From Candidatus Methanophaga sp. GoMg3.2 (GTDB lineage: Archaea; Halobacteriota; Syntropharchaeia; Alkanophagales; Methanospirareceae): DNA of 50,990 nt. The position numbers and the translations under genes are program-made. Each line of letters opens with the position of its first letter. Positions within the stretch are counted from its first letter, which is position 1. Below, in pieces: positions 17,394 to 25,968 of this stretch. The notes below the pieces were generated by a model. That model did no database searches and was not told the DNA's origin. It saw nothing but the letters and a program-made list of their open reading frames with translations. The stretch is from the NCBI GenBank assembly GCA_013180565.1, contig QBUN01000426.1:1-50990 (forward strand), written 5' to 3'.

Positions 17394-17411
17394 ATAGGAG
17401 TAAGATAAAAG

Positions 17412-18365
17412 ATGCGGGAAAAGATATGGTGGATTTTGATCATCTGTGCCACGATTTCATTTTTATTTCTATGCCTTTCCGGCACATCATCTGCGGTGAC
17501 CTGGTATGTAGCAGAAAACGGCAGCGCAAATTTCACAATGATTCAAGATGCGATAAACATCTCGAGCGCAGGCGACACGATAATCGTAACAAATGGGTCA
17601 TACATAGAGAACGTGAATGTAAACGTGAGTTATTTAACCCTACGATCTGAAAACGGCTCGAACTCAACTTTTATTCGTGCGAAAAGCAGAAGTGACCATG
17701 TCTTTGAGGTGACTGCGGATTATGTAAATATATGCGGATTTACAATCATGAATGCTACTAACCGGCCTAATGCCGGGATATATCTTGGCTCTGATGTGGA
17801 TCACTGCACCATTGCAGATAACAATGTGTCGTATAACCATATCGGAATATTGCTGGATGCATCATGCGAAAACACGATTATTAACAATACCGTCAGGGAT
17901 AACGGCTACGGCTTCTACCTGTATCGTTCGAGCAACAATAATAACATTACAAACAATACCGTTTTCTCAAACGAGTACGACGGTATCAACCTGCGTTTTT
18001 CATGCTGCAACACCATTACAAACAACAACATCACGAACAACTCCGCAACGAACAACTATGCAGGCATTCACCTCTACCGCTCGGACGACAACATGATCTA
18101 CAACAACTACTTCAACAATACGAATAATGCGAGGGACGATGACGGAGACAACACATGGAACATTATAAAAACAGCTGGTACAAATATCATTGGTGGTCCC
18201 TATCTTGGCGGGAACTACTGGGCTGATTATACGGGCGAAGATTGGAATCGCGATGGACTTGGAGATACTCGCCCATACTATTCTCCTAATGTCGTATATC
18301 CCCCTTATGGTATAAAACATGGTGCAGATTACTTACCATTAGTACCGTGCACATCACCCCCTTAA
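17412..18365 (+). CDS. exported NosD-like parallel beta-helix protein
   Basis: This 317-residue protein has a signal peptide (about 1-27, ending SSAVTW). TWYVAENGSANFTMIQDAINISSAGDT is a typical opening of archaeal surface beta-helix (NosD/pectate-lyase-like) proteins. Asn-rich rungs follow (NNTVRDNGYGFYLYRSS, NNTVFSNEYDGINL). The domain closes with GNYWADYTGEDW and DGLGDTRPYY, like the tail of the protease at 8347. Such proteins bind or process carbohydrates at the surface; the substrate is unknown. A TAGGAG site precedes the ATG. Confidence 0.8.
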   Translation: MREKIWWILIICATISFLFLCLSGTSSAVTWYVAENGSANFTMIQDAINISSAGDTIIVTNGSYIENVNVNVSYLTLRSENGSNSTFIRAKSRSDHVFEVTADYVNICGFTIMNATNRPNAGIYLGSDVDHCTIADNNVSYNHIGILLDASCENTIINNTVRDNGYGFYLYRSSNNNNITNNTVFSNEYDGINLRFSCCNTITNNNITNNSATNNYAGIHLYRSDDNMIYNNYFNNTNNARDDDGDNTWNIIKTAGTNIIGGPYLGGNYWADYTGEDWNRDGLGDTRPYYSPNVVYPPYGIKHGADYLPLVPCTSPP

Positions 18366-18381
18366 CTTAGTTTTTTTCGCT

Positions 18382-18523
18382 AACCACAAGAGTACACAAC
18401 ACTATAATTTTCTTTTTTACAAAAAGAAAATTTAGCTGGTGCTAAAAGAAAAACAAATAGGTTTTTTGGTAAAGCTTTTTGCTTGCAAAAATGTTTGTGC
18501 TAATCTTGTGGAATCTCGTGGTT
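18382..18523. repeat. inverted-repeat element, AACCAC type, with nested hairpin
   Basis: The ends AACCACAAGAGTACACAA and CTTGTGGAATCTCGTGGTT are the same type as at 827-897. Inside lies TTTTCTTTTTT-AC-AAAAAGAAAA (about 18408-18431), then an inverted copy of the AGCAC block and GCTTTTTGC-TT-GCAAAAA. The whole lies between the convergent beta-helix gene and feoB, so it may also serve as a bidirectional terminator. Confidence 0.55.
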
Positions 18524-18552
18524 TTTAAAATCTGCTATACAACTATACATTT

Positions 18553-20274
18553 TCATATACCTATCAATATTAACCTCATGATTGTACCAACCGACAACGA
18601 AACGGCAATCATCAATCCTGTCGCTTTTAGCATGTCCTTGATGCCCAACTCACGAAGCAAAACCACGAACGTAGCAATGCACGGGAAATAAGTACTCAAA
18701 ATCACACATGCAATAGTCAATTGTTCCGGACTCATACCCAACGGCACTAACATGCCAATTGCAATATCCTTCCGGAGGAATCCCATTATCAATGCAGCGA
18801 TCGCGCCTGCGGGTAAACCAAACAAAGTCGTGAGAACAGGCGCGAATAGCGTTGCAAGAGCGTCAATTATGCCCGTTATATATAGCAGATTCACAATGAG
18901 GACGCCCAACAGGACGAACGGGACCGCTTCCACTAAGAATCCATACACCTTTGTCCATGTCTTTTTTAATATCGTTAACGGATCGGGTTTACGATATGGT
19001 GGTACTTCCAATAATAATTCCGGACTCTCGCCTTTTACTATCTTTTTCAATAGTAAGCCTATAAGAACATAGAGCAAAAACAGGGTGCAATAGACGATGA
19101 GTATCCATTTCAATCCATATCTACCCAAAATACCAAATATCATTGCCGATTGCGCCATACAAGGTACCGCAATCGCCATGAGTGTTGCAGCAATGAACCG
19201 CTGCTTCTCCGTCTCCATTATTCGCGTTGCTAATGCACCCGGAACGTTGCAGCCAAAGCCCAATATCGTTGGCACTATTGCCGAGCCATGCAATCCCAAT
19301 TTGTGCAAGCCCGTATCCACGAGAACAGCGAGTCGAGGCAGATAGCCCACGTCTTCGAGCAGACTGAGCATGAGATAAAATGTGATTATAAATGGTAGTA
19401 CCATGCCGAAAATGACGTATAATCCGGTAGTTAGAAGACCAAAAGATTCCGTAAAATCCGGTGAGTCCACTGTGGAGTTCCCTATTAATATATCATGCAG
19501 CAGTCCGTCAGCCGAAAATGTATTTACAACGCCCACAATCCAGGGGCCATAGTAATCATAGAACAGTGGGTCCATCAGATATTCGATTATCCAATTCCCT
19601 ATCCAGATTATAGATAGGAAGGTCAGGAGTATTACCATTATCGCGATGGGAATGCCAGTTGCAGGCTTCACCGTGATGTCGGCTATGCGTTCCCAGGTAG
19701 TGTGATGGCGGTGATGCACTACCTGAACTTCCTTGATTATCTCACCAACAGTAAGCCACCTTTCTCCTTCTGACATCGGCTCGATGATCTTGGATGGCCT
19801 GGCATCGCTCAGTTCAGATGAGAGTTCCTTTATCCCCTCTCCGGTAATCGCACAAGTTGGAACAACAGGTACGTCAAGTAACGTCTCCAATTTGTCCAGG
19901 TCTATATCAATGCCAATGTGCTTTGTCTCGTCCCACAGGTTCAAAGCGACAACCGTGGGTTTTTTCCTAGCCAGGATTTCCAGGGTCAGGTAGAGATTCC
20001 GTTCCAGATGCGTTGCATCCACGACATTTATTACTATATCCGCATCTTCAAGCATGGTCTGAGCCACTTCTTCTGCTTTCGATGTATGCTCTAATGAATA
20101 AGTACCCGGGACATCAACTAACTCGAACTTTGCGCTGCCAATGCGTGTAGTTCCTTTTGTAAAATCAACCGTAGTCCCCGGATAATTAGACGAAATCACG
20201 TTCACGCCAGTAAGCCGTGAAAAGACGACACTCTTGCCAACGTTTGGGCAGCCCATAAGCGATATTTTCTTCAT
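18553..20274 (-). CDS. feoB: ferrous iron transporter FeoB
   Basis: FeoB is the membrane GTPase-coupled Fe(II) importer. The 573-residue protein has an N-terminal G domain: G1 GCPNVGKS (8-15), NYPGTTVD, G3 DVPGTYSL and a G4-like NLWDE. Multiple membrane segments then carry the Gate motifs (LSLLEDVGYLPRLAVL, GFGCNVPGALATR, and the second gate PCMAQSAMIFG). The length is compact relative to bacterial FeoB (about 700 or more). ATG 20274 overlaps the feoA stop by 4 bases, so the two are co-translated. Confidence 0.95.
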   Translation of the reverse strand: MKKISLMGCPNVGKSVVFSRLTGVNVISSNYPGTTVDFTKGTTRIGSAKFELVDVPGTYSLEHTSKAEEVAQTMLEDADIVINVVDATHLERNLYLTLEILARKKPTVVALNLWDETKHIGIDIDLDKLETLLDVPVVPTCAITGEGIKELSSELSDARPSKIIEPMSEGERWLTVGEIIKEVQVVHHRHHTTWERIADITVKPATGIPIAIMVILLTFLSIIWIGNWIIEYLMDPLFYDYYGPWIVGVVNTFSADGLLHDILIGNSTVDSPDFTESFGLLTTGLYVIFGMVLPFIITFYLMLSLLEDVGYLPRLAVLVDTGLHKLGLHGSAIVPTILGFGCNVPGALATRIMETEKQRFIAATLMAIAVPCMAQSAMIFGILGRYGLKWILIVYCTLFLLYVLIGLLLKKIVKGESPELLLEVPPYRKPDPLTILKKTWTKVYGFLVEAVPFVLLGVLIVNLLYITGIIDALATLFAPVLTTLFGLPAGAIAALIMGFLRKDIAIGMLVPLGMSPEQLTIACVILSTYFPCIATFVVLLRELGIKDMLKATGLMIAVSLSVGTIMRLILIGI

Positions 20275-20519
20275 AGCTTCTGGATTAAGATGTGTCTCGC
20301 CATCCCCATCCCAATCGCTATCTGCGTTCCTTCTACGTTTAGGACAACCGGCCCTCTCGCAGGTTGTACCGCGATTATCTCAACTATTTTGCCTTCCATT
20401 AGTCCCATTGTCCTGAAGTGGCGCTGCCTACCCCTACCATGCCCCAACGCAACGATCTTCGCCTTTTCACCTGGGAATAGTGATGTGAGTGGAACCGCTT
20501 TCTCGTCCATATCGTTCAT
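20271..20519 (-). CDS. feoA: FeoA-type SH3-like regulator of ferrous iron uptake
   Basis: FeoA is a small cytosolic SH3-like partner of FeoB. From ATG 20519 the protein has 82 residues, the usual family length. Core motifs are PLTSLFPGEKAKIVAL, RHFRTMGLMEGKIVEI, RGPVVLNVEGTQIAIG and MARHILI. A longer frame reaches 20633, but it crosses a dispersed repeat and adds an unlikely basic stretch, so it is rejected. ATG 20510 is an alternative. The feoA-feoB order and overlap are typical. Confidence 0.9.
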   Translation of the reverse strand: MNDMDEKAVPLTSLFPGEKAKIVALGHGRGRQRHFRTMGLMEGKIVEIIAVQPARGPVVLNVEGTQIAIGMGMARHILIQKL

Positions 20520-20589
20520 CCGTTTCTCTAGATACATAAATATATATCTTTTCTTGTATTCTGTTTTTGTATTTGTATTTGCATGGCGA

Positions 20590-20628
20590 AGGGAACTCCC
20601 AGTAAAAAGTTTACCCATTTTGATAATT
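20590..20628. repeat. 39-base dispersed repeat, copy 1
   Basis: This block, beginning AGGGAACTCCC and ending ATTTTGATAATT, matches 35139-35177 at 35 of 39 positions in the same orientation. It contains a small imperfect palindrome (GTAAA-N3-TTTAC). It lies upstream of feoA. Confidence 0.65.
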
Positions 20629-20638
20629 GTCATATAAC

Positions 20639-20774
20639 GACACAGATTTCACAGATTTACACAGACGATACTGTCCTAAAAATTTATTAAGTTTTTACGG
20701 GTTCATAGAATCAAAATTAAAAAATCAATTATTGCACAACTTTAAATCTGTGTTAATCAGCGTTAATCTGTGTC
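20639..20774. repeat. inverted-repeat element, GACACAGATT type
   Basis: The element starts GACACAGATTTCACAGATTT and ends with AATCTGTGTC; the outer 10 bases are perfect inverted repeats. Its last 23 bases (20752-20774) are identical to 41606-41628, the end of a second copy. The A/T-rich interior has no gene. It occupies much of the 504-base gap between feoA and XPB. Confidence 0.7.
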
Positions 20775-20828
20775 TTAAAAATCATTGGAAAATGTTAGAT
20801 ACCGTTCTGGTGAATTATTATTTGTGAG

Positions 20829-21007
20829 TTCCCTATACCCAGGCATGGATGCCCATCAACGATGTGGATGCCCCCTACCAACTCAACGAGATCAACGGGA
20901 GCTTCATAATGTTCAAACTCATACCTTCTATCACCGAGTTCGTTGACATACTCATAGAACTCATCGAGCGCTCAGCGATTTGTACGAAATCTACGAGCTG
21001 GAAATGA
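20829..21007 (+). pseudogene. possible gene remnant next to the XPB gene
   Basis: One frame is open for about 59 codons without a start codon (AWMPINDVDAPYQLNEINGS, then LIPSITEFVDILIELIER) and stops at 21007. Just before that stop, an overlapping frame gives LSDLYEIYELEMKP, which reads as a more natural continuation, so a frameshift is likely. The codon pattern looks protein-like, but no family is recognised. The opposite strand here is the XPB 3' flank. Confidence 0.35.
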
Positions 21008-21023
21008 AGCCCATTTCTTTCTT

Positions 21024-22721
21024 CTATTTGGTACCCGAAAAATCATCTGATATGTGATACCTATAACCCTGCTCAGTAAGGAACAACTGTCGCTTTGCAC
21101 CAAAATCCTGGTCTTTTGTGTCCTTACTAACGAGCGTATAGAAGAAAGCCGGTGAACGGTCATCCTTCGGTCGTAGTAACCGCCCAAGCCGCTGCGCCTC
21201 CTCCTGACGCGACCCGAAAGTGCCCGAGATCTGCACTGCTACATTAGCATCGGGCAGATCAATAGCAAAATTCGCGACCTTCGATACCACCATAACGTCT
21301 ATTTCACCGCTTCTAAATGCATCATACAATTTCATTCGTTCCCGATTCGGCGTCTTGCCCGTCAATAGCTTCGCATCCAACATCTCCGCCACACGCTCCA
21401 ACTGCCCTATATACGTTCCTATCACCAGGATCCTATCGCCCTTCTTTCTATGATATTCCACTATCCGCCTCGTTATGTCATATTTACGCGGGTTCTCCGC
21501 GGCTATACGATGTTTGTTCCTATCGGCTGCGAGTGCATATTGCAACCGGAGTTCATCATCCATTTTCAGCCTTATCTCATTACAAACCGCTTCCGCTATC
21601 CAGCCCTGCTCCTCCAACTCTTTCCAGGGCGCATCGTATTTCTTCGGGCCTATAAGCGAAAACACATCGCGCTCCTTACCATCCTCACGCACCAGCGTAG
21701 CTGTAAGTCCCAACCGCCGCCTTGCCTGTAACTCCGCAGTCACACGGAAAACGGGCGCCGGAAGCATATGCACCTCGTCATATATGATCAAGCCCCAGTT
21801 CCGCTCGTTAAAGAGCGAGAAATGCGGGAATGCATCTTCATCCGATTTCCGCGGCCTATAAGTGATGATTTGATATGTTGCAATAGTTATCGGCTTTATC
21901 TCTTTCCTTTCCGCACTGTATTCCCCTACCATTTCCCCATCCAAATCGGTTTTATCCAGCAGTTCATCTCGCCACTGCCGTGAAGCAACCGTGCTGGTAG
22001 TAATAATCAGGGTATTTGTATCCAATTTTTCCAGTACGCCCATTCCCACTACGGTCTTACCCGCACCACAAGGCAGCACTACCACCCCACTACCACCCGC
22101 GGCACTACCACCGGCATAGAACGAATCAACAGCTTCTAATTGATACTTCCGCAACGAGAACGGTAATCCTCTTCTTGTAGTAGCAAGAAGTGTTATGGCT
22201 AAAAACTCGCCCTTTACATATCCTACGAGGTCCTCAGCCGGGAAGCCTATATCTGTGAGTGCTTTCTTTATGTAGCCCCTTGCACCTAACGCAACTACCA
22301 CCGTTCGCGCATCTATCTGCTCCTCTGTAAGATAACTCTGGACTTTCTTGTTTCGCATTACTTCTTTCATCAATATCTCGTCATCGCTTTGCAGCACCAC
22401 TGACCCATCCAACATCTTCAGCTTCAATCGCCCATATCGCGATACGTAATCCTCTATATCTATAATGACATTCTCCGGTACTGCATACCTGCTATAAGCT
22501 TCCAAAGCCGCGATGATACGCGAAGCTGCAATACCCGATGCGGCTGCGTTCCAAAGAGAAAGATTCGTTATCCTATACGTGTGGACGTGTTCAGGGCTTT
22601 TTATCAGTTCTGCAAACCCACTTATTGTGTCCCTCGCATCCTCATACCTTGAGTTATCTACCTCTAGCAAGATTGTCTTGTCACTTTGTACAATCAACGG
22701 GTTATCTTCTTCTGGCGACAT
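21024..22721 (-). CDS. xpb: archaeal XPB-type DNA helicase
   Basis: XPB is a 3'-5' superfamily 2 helicase or translocase used in repair and possibly transcription. The 565-residue protein has an N-terminal damage-recognition-like region, then helicase domain 1 with Walker A CGAGKT (218-223), YDEVHMLPAP (motif II with DEVH) and LGLTATLVREDGKE (motif III with the RED element). Domain 2 carries LLTGKTPNRER, VVSKVANFAIDLPDANVAVQIS and QRLGRLLRPK (motif VI). Start 22721 lies 17 bases after TATAAAATA, so the mRNA is probably leaderless. The frequent partner Bax1 is not adjacent. Confidence 0.93.
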   Translation of the reverse strand: MSPEEDNPLIVQSDKTILLEVDNSRYEDARDTISGFAELIKSPEHVHTYRITNLSLWNAAASGIAASRIIAALEAYSRYAVPENVIIDIEDYVSRYGRLKLKMLDGSVVLQSDDEILMKEVMRNKKVQSYLTEEQIDARTVVVALGARGYIKKALTDIGFPAEDLVGYVKGEFLAITLLATTRRGLPFSLRKYQLEAVDSFYAGGSAAGGSGVVVLPCGAGKTVVGMGVLEKLDTNTLIITTSTVASRQWRDELLDKTDLDGEMVGEYSAERKEIKPITIATYQIITYRPRKSDEDAFPHFSLFNERNWGLIIYDEVHMLPAPVFRVTAELQARRRLGLTATLVREDGKERDVFSLIGPKKYDAPWKELEEQGWIAEAVCNEIRLKMDDELRLQYALAADRNKHRIAAENPRKYDITRRIVEYHRKKGDRILVIGTYIGQLERVAEMLDAKLLTGKTPNRERMKLYDAFRSGEIDVMVVSKVANFAIDLPDANVAVQISGTFGSRQEEAQRLGRLLRPKDDRSPAFFYTLVSKDTKDQDFGAKRQLFLTEQGYRYHISDDFSGTK

Positions 22722-22919
22722 TGTCTAAATAAAGATATTTTATACTGCAAAGATAAAAATATTAGTAGGGCATGACGAGTCTGGGAATTCAGAGCTGGAG
22801 TTTGATGATATCCAGAAGCTATTATCAAATATAAAATAGATATTAAATGTTAAGCAAAGCTTTTGCTATTGTAGGAGTAAGTTGTAAATGGGGATATTGA
22901 AACAGATGGAGGAAACAGC

Positions 22920-23402
22920 ATGCGAATCTCGGAACTTCCGGAGATAGGCACGAAGTATGAGATAGAAAGCCCAAAAGGTGATAAAGTAGCGGTCATATTT
23001 TTGACGACCGGCGAGATAGAACTCTATGTCTTAGAATCCGATGCTGAGAAGCCTTCGGTTACAAGGCTGACCTCGGAAGAAGCCCGGCGTCTCGGAAGCG
23101 TTCTGACCGGAGCGTTACTCACAATAGAGCAAGAAGACATTGAGGTGTCATTTTCTGAAATCTCTGACCTCCGAATACACATCCATCTCTGTCCGGTAAC
23201 AAAGAATGTAGTAGGAAAGAGCATTGAGGATTTGGCAATCAGGAAAAAAACCGGTGTCACGGTAGTTGCAATTTCGCGAAAGGGTCAGAGCATCGTCAGC
23301 CCGCCGCCGGAAACGGTCTTTGAAGAAGGGGACCTGATAGTGGCGGTAGGCAAGAGAGAGCAAATAAAGGCATGTCAGAGTGTGATTCTGGGACAGGGCT
23401 AA
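22920..23402 (+). CDS. khtT: KhtT-like regulatory subunit of a cation/proton antiporter
   Basis: This 160-residue protein has an N-terminal alpha/beta region (about 1-75) and a C-terminal TrkA-C (RCK-C) domain: VVGKSIEDLAIRKKTGVTVVAISRKGQ, then EEGDLIVAVGKREQI. This is the architecture of KhtT, which gates the K+/H+ antiporter KhtU in response to nucleotides and pH. The stop codon abuts the start of the antiporter gene (TAAATG), so the two are one operon. A GGAGGA site precedes the ATG. Confidence 0.85.
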   Translation: MRISELPEIGTKYEIESPKGDKVAVIFLTTGEIELYVLESDAEKPSVTRLTSEEARRLGSVLTGALLTIEQEDIEVSFSEISDLRIHIHLCPVTKNVVGKSIEDLAIRKKTGVTVVAISRKGQSIVSPPPETVFEEGDLIVAVGKREQIKACQSVILGQG

Positions 23403-24623
23403 ATGAACTTTCTACTGGATTTAGCTATTGTAACGGTCTCGTGCTTAGCCCTTGGGCTGGCATCAAAATATCTAAGGCAGGCCTCGATCCCGGCATACAT
23501 AATCGCCGGAATAATACTCGGAAAGAGTGGTTTAGACTTAATCTCTTCTGAGGCGTCATACGAATTCATCTCGTGGCTGGGTAAGATTGGTGTAATCCTC
23601 CTGATGTTCTACATAGGTCTGGAATTCAATTACAAAGGCATAAAAGAGCCCAGAAGGGTATTTGCAGGTTGTACGGACTTCGCAGTGAATTTCAGCGTTG
23701 GATTTTTGCTGGGGCTTGTCATTGGCTTGAGCCTGCTAGAGGCTTTCATACTCGCATCGGCAGTATATATCAGCAGTTCCGCAATAGTCATTTCCTCCCT
23801 GATAGAGAACAAGCGGTTGATCTACCCGGAAGCAGAGACTGTCGTGTGGCTGATGGTCTTCGAGGACATAATACTTGCGATCCTGCTTGTTGTGCTGACT
23901 TCTGTTATGGCTGGCAGCCCCGCCATGATTCCCGTATCTTTAGCTGCGACTTTGCTACTCATTGTATTCATCTTAGCGCTCATCAGAAGACTGAGCAACT
24001 TCATCTCGCCTCTATTCGAGCGTGATGATGAAATACCAATACTGCTTATTTTCGCACTCATATTCGGATTTTCCGCACTCGCATATCTCATGGGTATTTT
24101 GCTGCATTGCCATATCTCGGAAGTAATAGTTGCATTTTTCTTGGGCTCTGCACTCGCGGGAGTCAAGTCCTTCAGGAAGCTCTTAGGAACCATCATTTCA
24201 TTTAAGAACTTGTTCCTCACCATCTTCTTCTTTTCTTTCGGTATGATGCTCCCATTGCAATTTGCAGCATTGAACTCGGCAGATTTTGTCCTCGCACTCC
24301 TCGCACTCATATTTTTGTCTATCGCTGGAAAGTTCATAAGTGGTGCAATCATCGGGAAGAGACTGCATGGCTCGCTTGAAACGGGGTTGCGAGTCGGGGC
24401 ATACACGACGCCACGTGGCGAGTTTTCTGTTGTGCTGATTATGATTGTAATGGAAATAGGCGTTCTCGGGCTATTACCTTCGATTGAGCTATTACTTTCG
24501 CTTGTCGTTGCTTACGTGATTATTCTTTCGATCTCGGGCTCTTTCTTCGCTAAACACGGCGATAAGATTAGCAAAGCAATGATGAGTGTCGTTAATAAAT
24601 TGATGCCTCACGCTCATCGGTGA
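23403..24623 (+). CDS. khtU: KhtU/KefB-type cation:proton antiporter (CPA2)
   Basis: This 406-residue membrane protein has about 12 hydrophobic segments. CPA2 signatures include IPAYIIAGIILGKSGL, FYIGLEFNYKGI, SAVYISSSAIVISSL, the conserved E-D in WLMVFEDIILAILL, and GAYTTPRGEFSVVL. It exchanges K+ or Na+ for H+ across the membrane. Lack of a C-terminal RCK domain fits regulation in trans by the KhtT-like protein encoded immediately upstream. A broken K+ channel gene follows 42 bases later. Confidence 0.9.
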   Translation: MNFLLDLAIVTVSCLALGLASKYLRQASIPAYIIAGIILGKSGLDLISSEASYEFISWLGKIGVILLMFYIGLEFNYKGIKEPRRVFAGCTDFAVNFSVGFLLGLVIGLSLLEAFILASAVYISSSAIVISSLIENKRLIYPEAETVVWLMVFEDIILAILLVVLTSVMAGSPAMIPVSLAATLLLIVFILALIRRLSNFISPLFERDDEIPILLIFALIFGFSALAYLMGILLHCHISEVIVAFFLGSALAGVKSFRKLLGTIISFKNLFLTIFFFSFGMMLPLQFAALNSADFVLALLALIFLSIAGKFISGAIIGKRLHGSLETGLRVGAYTTPRGEFSVVLIMIVMEIGVLGLLPSIELLLSLVVAYVIILSISGSFFAKHGDKISKAMMSVVNKLMPHAHR

Positions 24624-24665
24624 CTTGAAATTTAAGGATGAAATTACTTTTAAAAATTTGTAAAC

Positions 24666-25650
24666 ATGGAACCAATACGACACGCAATAATCGCTTTTTG
24701 CTTATTAATCCTGGTGGGTGTGGTAGGGACAGTGGGCTTTATCTATATCGAAGGGCTCACCCCATTCGATGCCTTATACTTAACTATCGCAACGGTTACC
24801 ACTGTTGGATAATATAGTTCCTGAGACACAAAACGGCAAAATATTTACGGCTTTATTGATCATAATGGGCGTTGGCATAACCTTATATGTGCTAATAGAG
24901 TTAATAGCATCTGTATTGGAAGGAAGGTTAAGTACAGCATATGGTATAGCGCGGGTAAAAAGGGGCGTGGCGAAATTGCAAAAACACAAGATAATCTGCG
25001 GCGGTGGTCGTACGGGCAATGTAATAGCAGACGAATTCAGAAACGACTGTCTTGACTTTGTAATAATTGAGCACGACCCAGAGGTGGTAAAAGAACTGAG
25101 GAAGAATGAGATACCCGTAGTGGAAGGTGATGCCACAAAAGATAATATATTGATGGAAGCGGGCGTGGAACGTGCTTCCGGATTGGTGTCTACTCTACCC
25201 TCCGATTGTAGCAATTTATTGCTCTGTGTTACCGCAAAAGACATAAACAAGAATTTAGAGTTGGTAGTGAGAGCGAGTTCGGAAGAGGCTGCTAAGAGGT
25301 TATACAGTATAGGCGTGAAAAAAGTAGTTATTGTAGAGGAAGTAGGTGGGCGGAGGCTGGCAAAGAGCTTGATAAAGCCGGCAGTCGTGGATTTCTTAGA
25401 GTTCGCTACGGAGACAGGAGCGGCTTCTTTAGAAAGCATAAAAGTAGAGCATGGAGCGAAAATAGCAAATAAGAAAGTAAAAGATCTGCGGATAAAGGAG
25501 AAAATTGGGACGACTATACTCGCGATCATAAGAGATGAAAAGGTCATATCCTATATAGGTCCCGAAGATGAAATACGGGAGGGCGATACCGTTGTGGTCA
25601 TAGGTAATAGAGAATCGTTGGATAAGCTCGAGAAGTTGGAGTTCTCTTAA
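24666..25650 (+). pseudogene. MthK-like RCK potassium channel, frameshifted in the selectivity filter
   Basis: ATG 24666 opens a frame with a membrane helix, pore helix and filter start (LTPFDALYLTIATVTTVG) that hits TAA at 24810. The next frame continues with IVPETQNGK, a second membrane helix and an RCK domain: IICGGGRTGNVIADEF, IIEHDPEVV, GDATKDNIL, then TrkA-C to 25650. A normal filter reads TVGYGD. The lesion fits a clean loss of 5 bases that removes YGD coding and shifts frame. Restart at TTG 24805 would give a soluble 281-residue-class RCK protein without the pore. A sequencing error is the alternative. Confidence 0.8.
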
Positions 25651-25769
25651 TCTTCTGTGAATGTTTAGCTACTCAAAAGCTCGATATGAAATGGTCCTTA
25701 TTTAAAGCTATGTGAGAACTGCAAAAAAGCAAAAGCCTTTTATATGATCGCGCTTATATCTCTAATACG

Positions 25770-25968
25770 TAGGTAAGAACGATAAAAAAGACCACTACGG
25801 TAAAAGTACAGAAAACTGGTCAATTTGTCGTCTAGTGCGAGTGGGGATAGACGAACTACTTCGGATTGTTCTCGTCTTGGTTGGGCTGATAAACGAAATT
25901 GGGCTCGTTTATTCATTGTTGTATCAACTTTAGGGGTTAAGAGTCTAAACCATTAAGGAGCTTGTAAT
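25770..25968 (+). promoter_or_regulatory. long structured leader of the lysine aminomutase gene
   Basis: TTTTATATG at about 25738-25746 is a likely TATA box, placing the transcript start near 25770 and leaving about 200 untranslated bases. Hairpins: TCGTCTA/TAGACGA (25828-25834 with 25848-25854), the mutually exclusive GACGAAC/GTTCTCGTC (25850-25856 with 25868-25876), and perfect ATAAACGA/TCGTTTAT (25889-25896 with 25905-25912). The first two share bases 25850-25854, so they compete. AAGGAG lies about 10 bases before the ATG. It does not match the known lysine riboswitch consensus as I recall it. Confidence 0.5.

Noticed and set aside
20520..20633. N-terminal extension of FeoA
   Set aside because: It crosses the 39-base dispersed repeat, and FeoA homologues start near the internal ATG at 20519.
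20627..20827. Plus-strand frame of 66 codons between feoA and XPB
   Set aside because: It lies wholly within the inverted-repeat element 20639-20774 and its flank, and has no ribosome-binding site.
22755..22840. Short plus-strand frame (VGHDESGNSELEFDDIQKLL)
   Set aside because: No start codon and only about 30 codons; it looks protein-like but is too short to call as a remnant.
25800..25968. Lysine riboswitch before the aminomutase gene
   Set aside because: The conserved L-box core sequences and five-helix junction are not visible; only simple hairpins can be supported.
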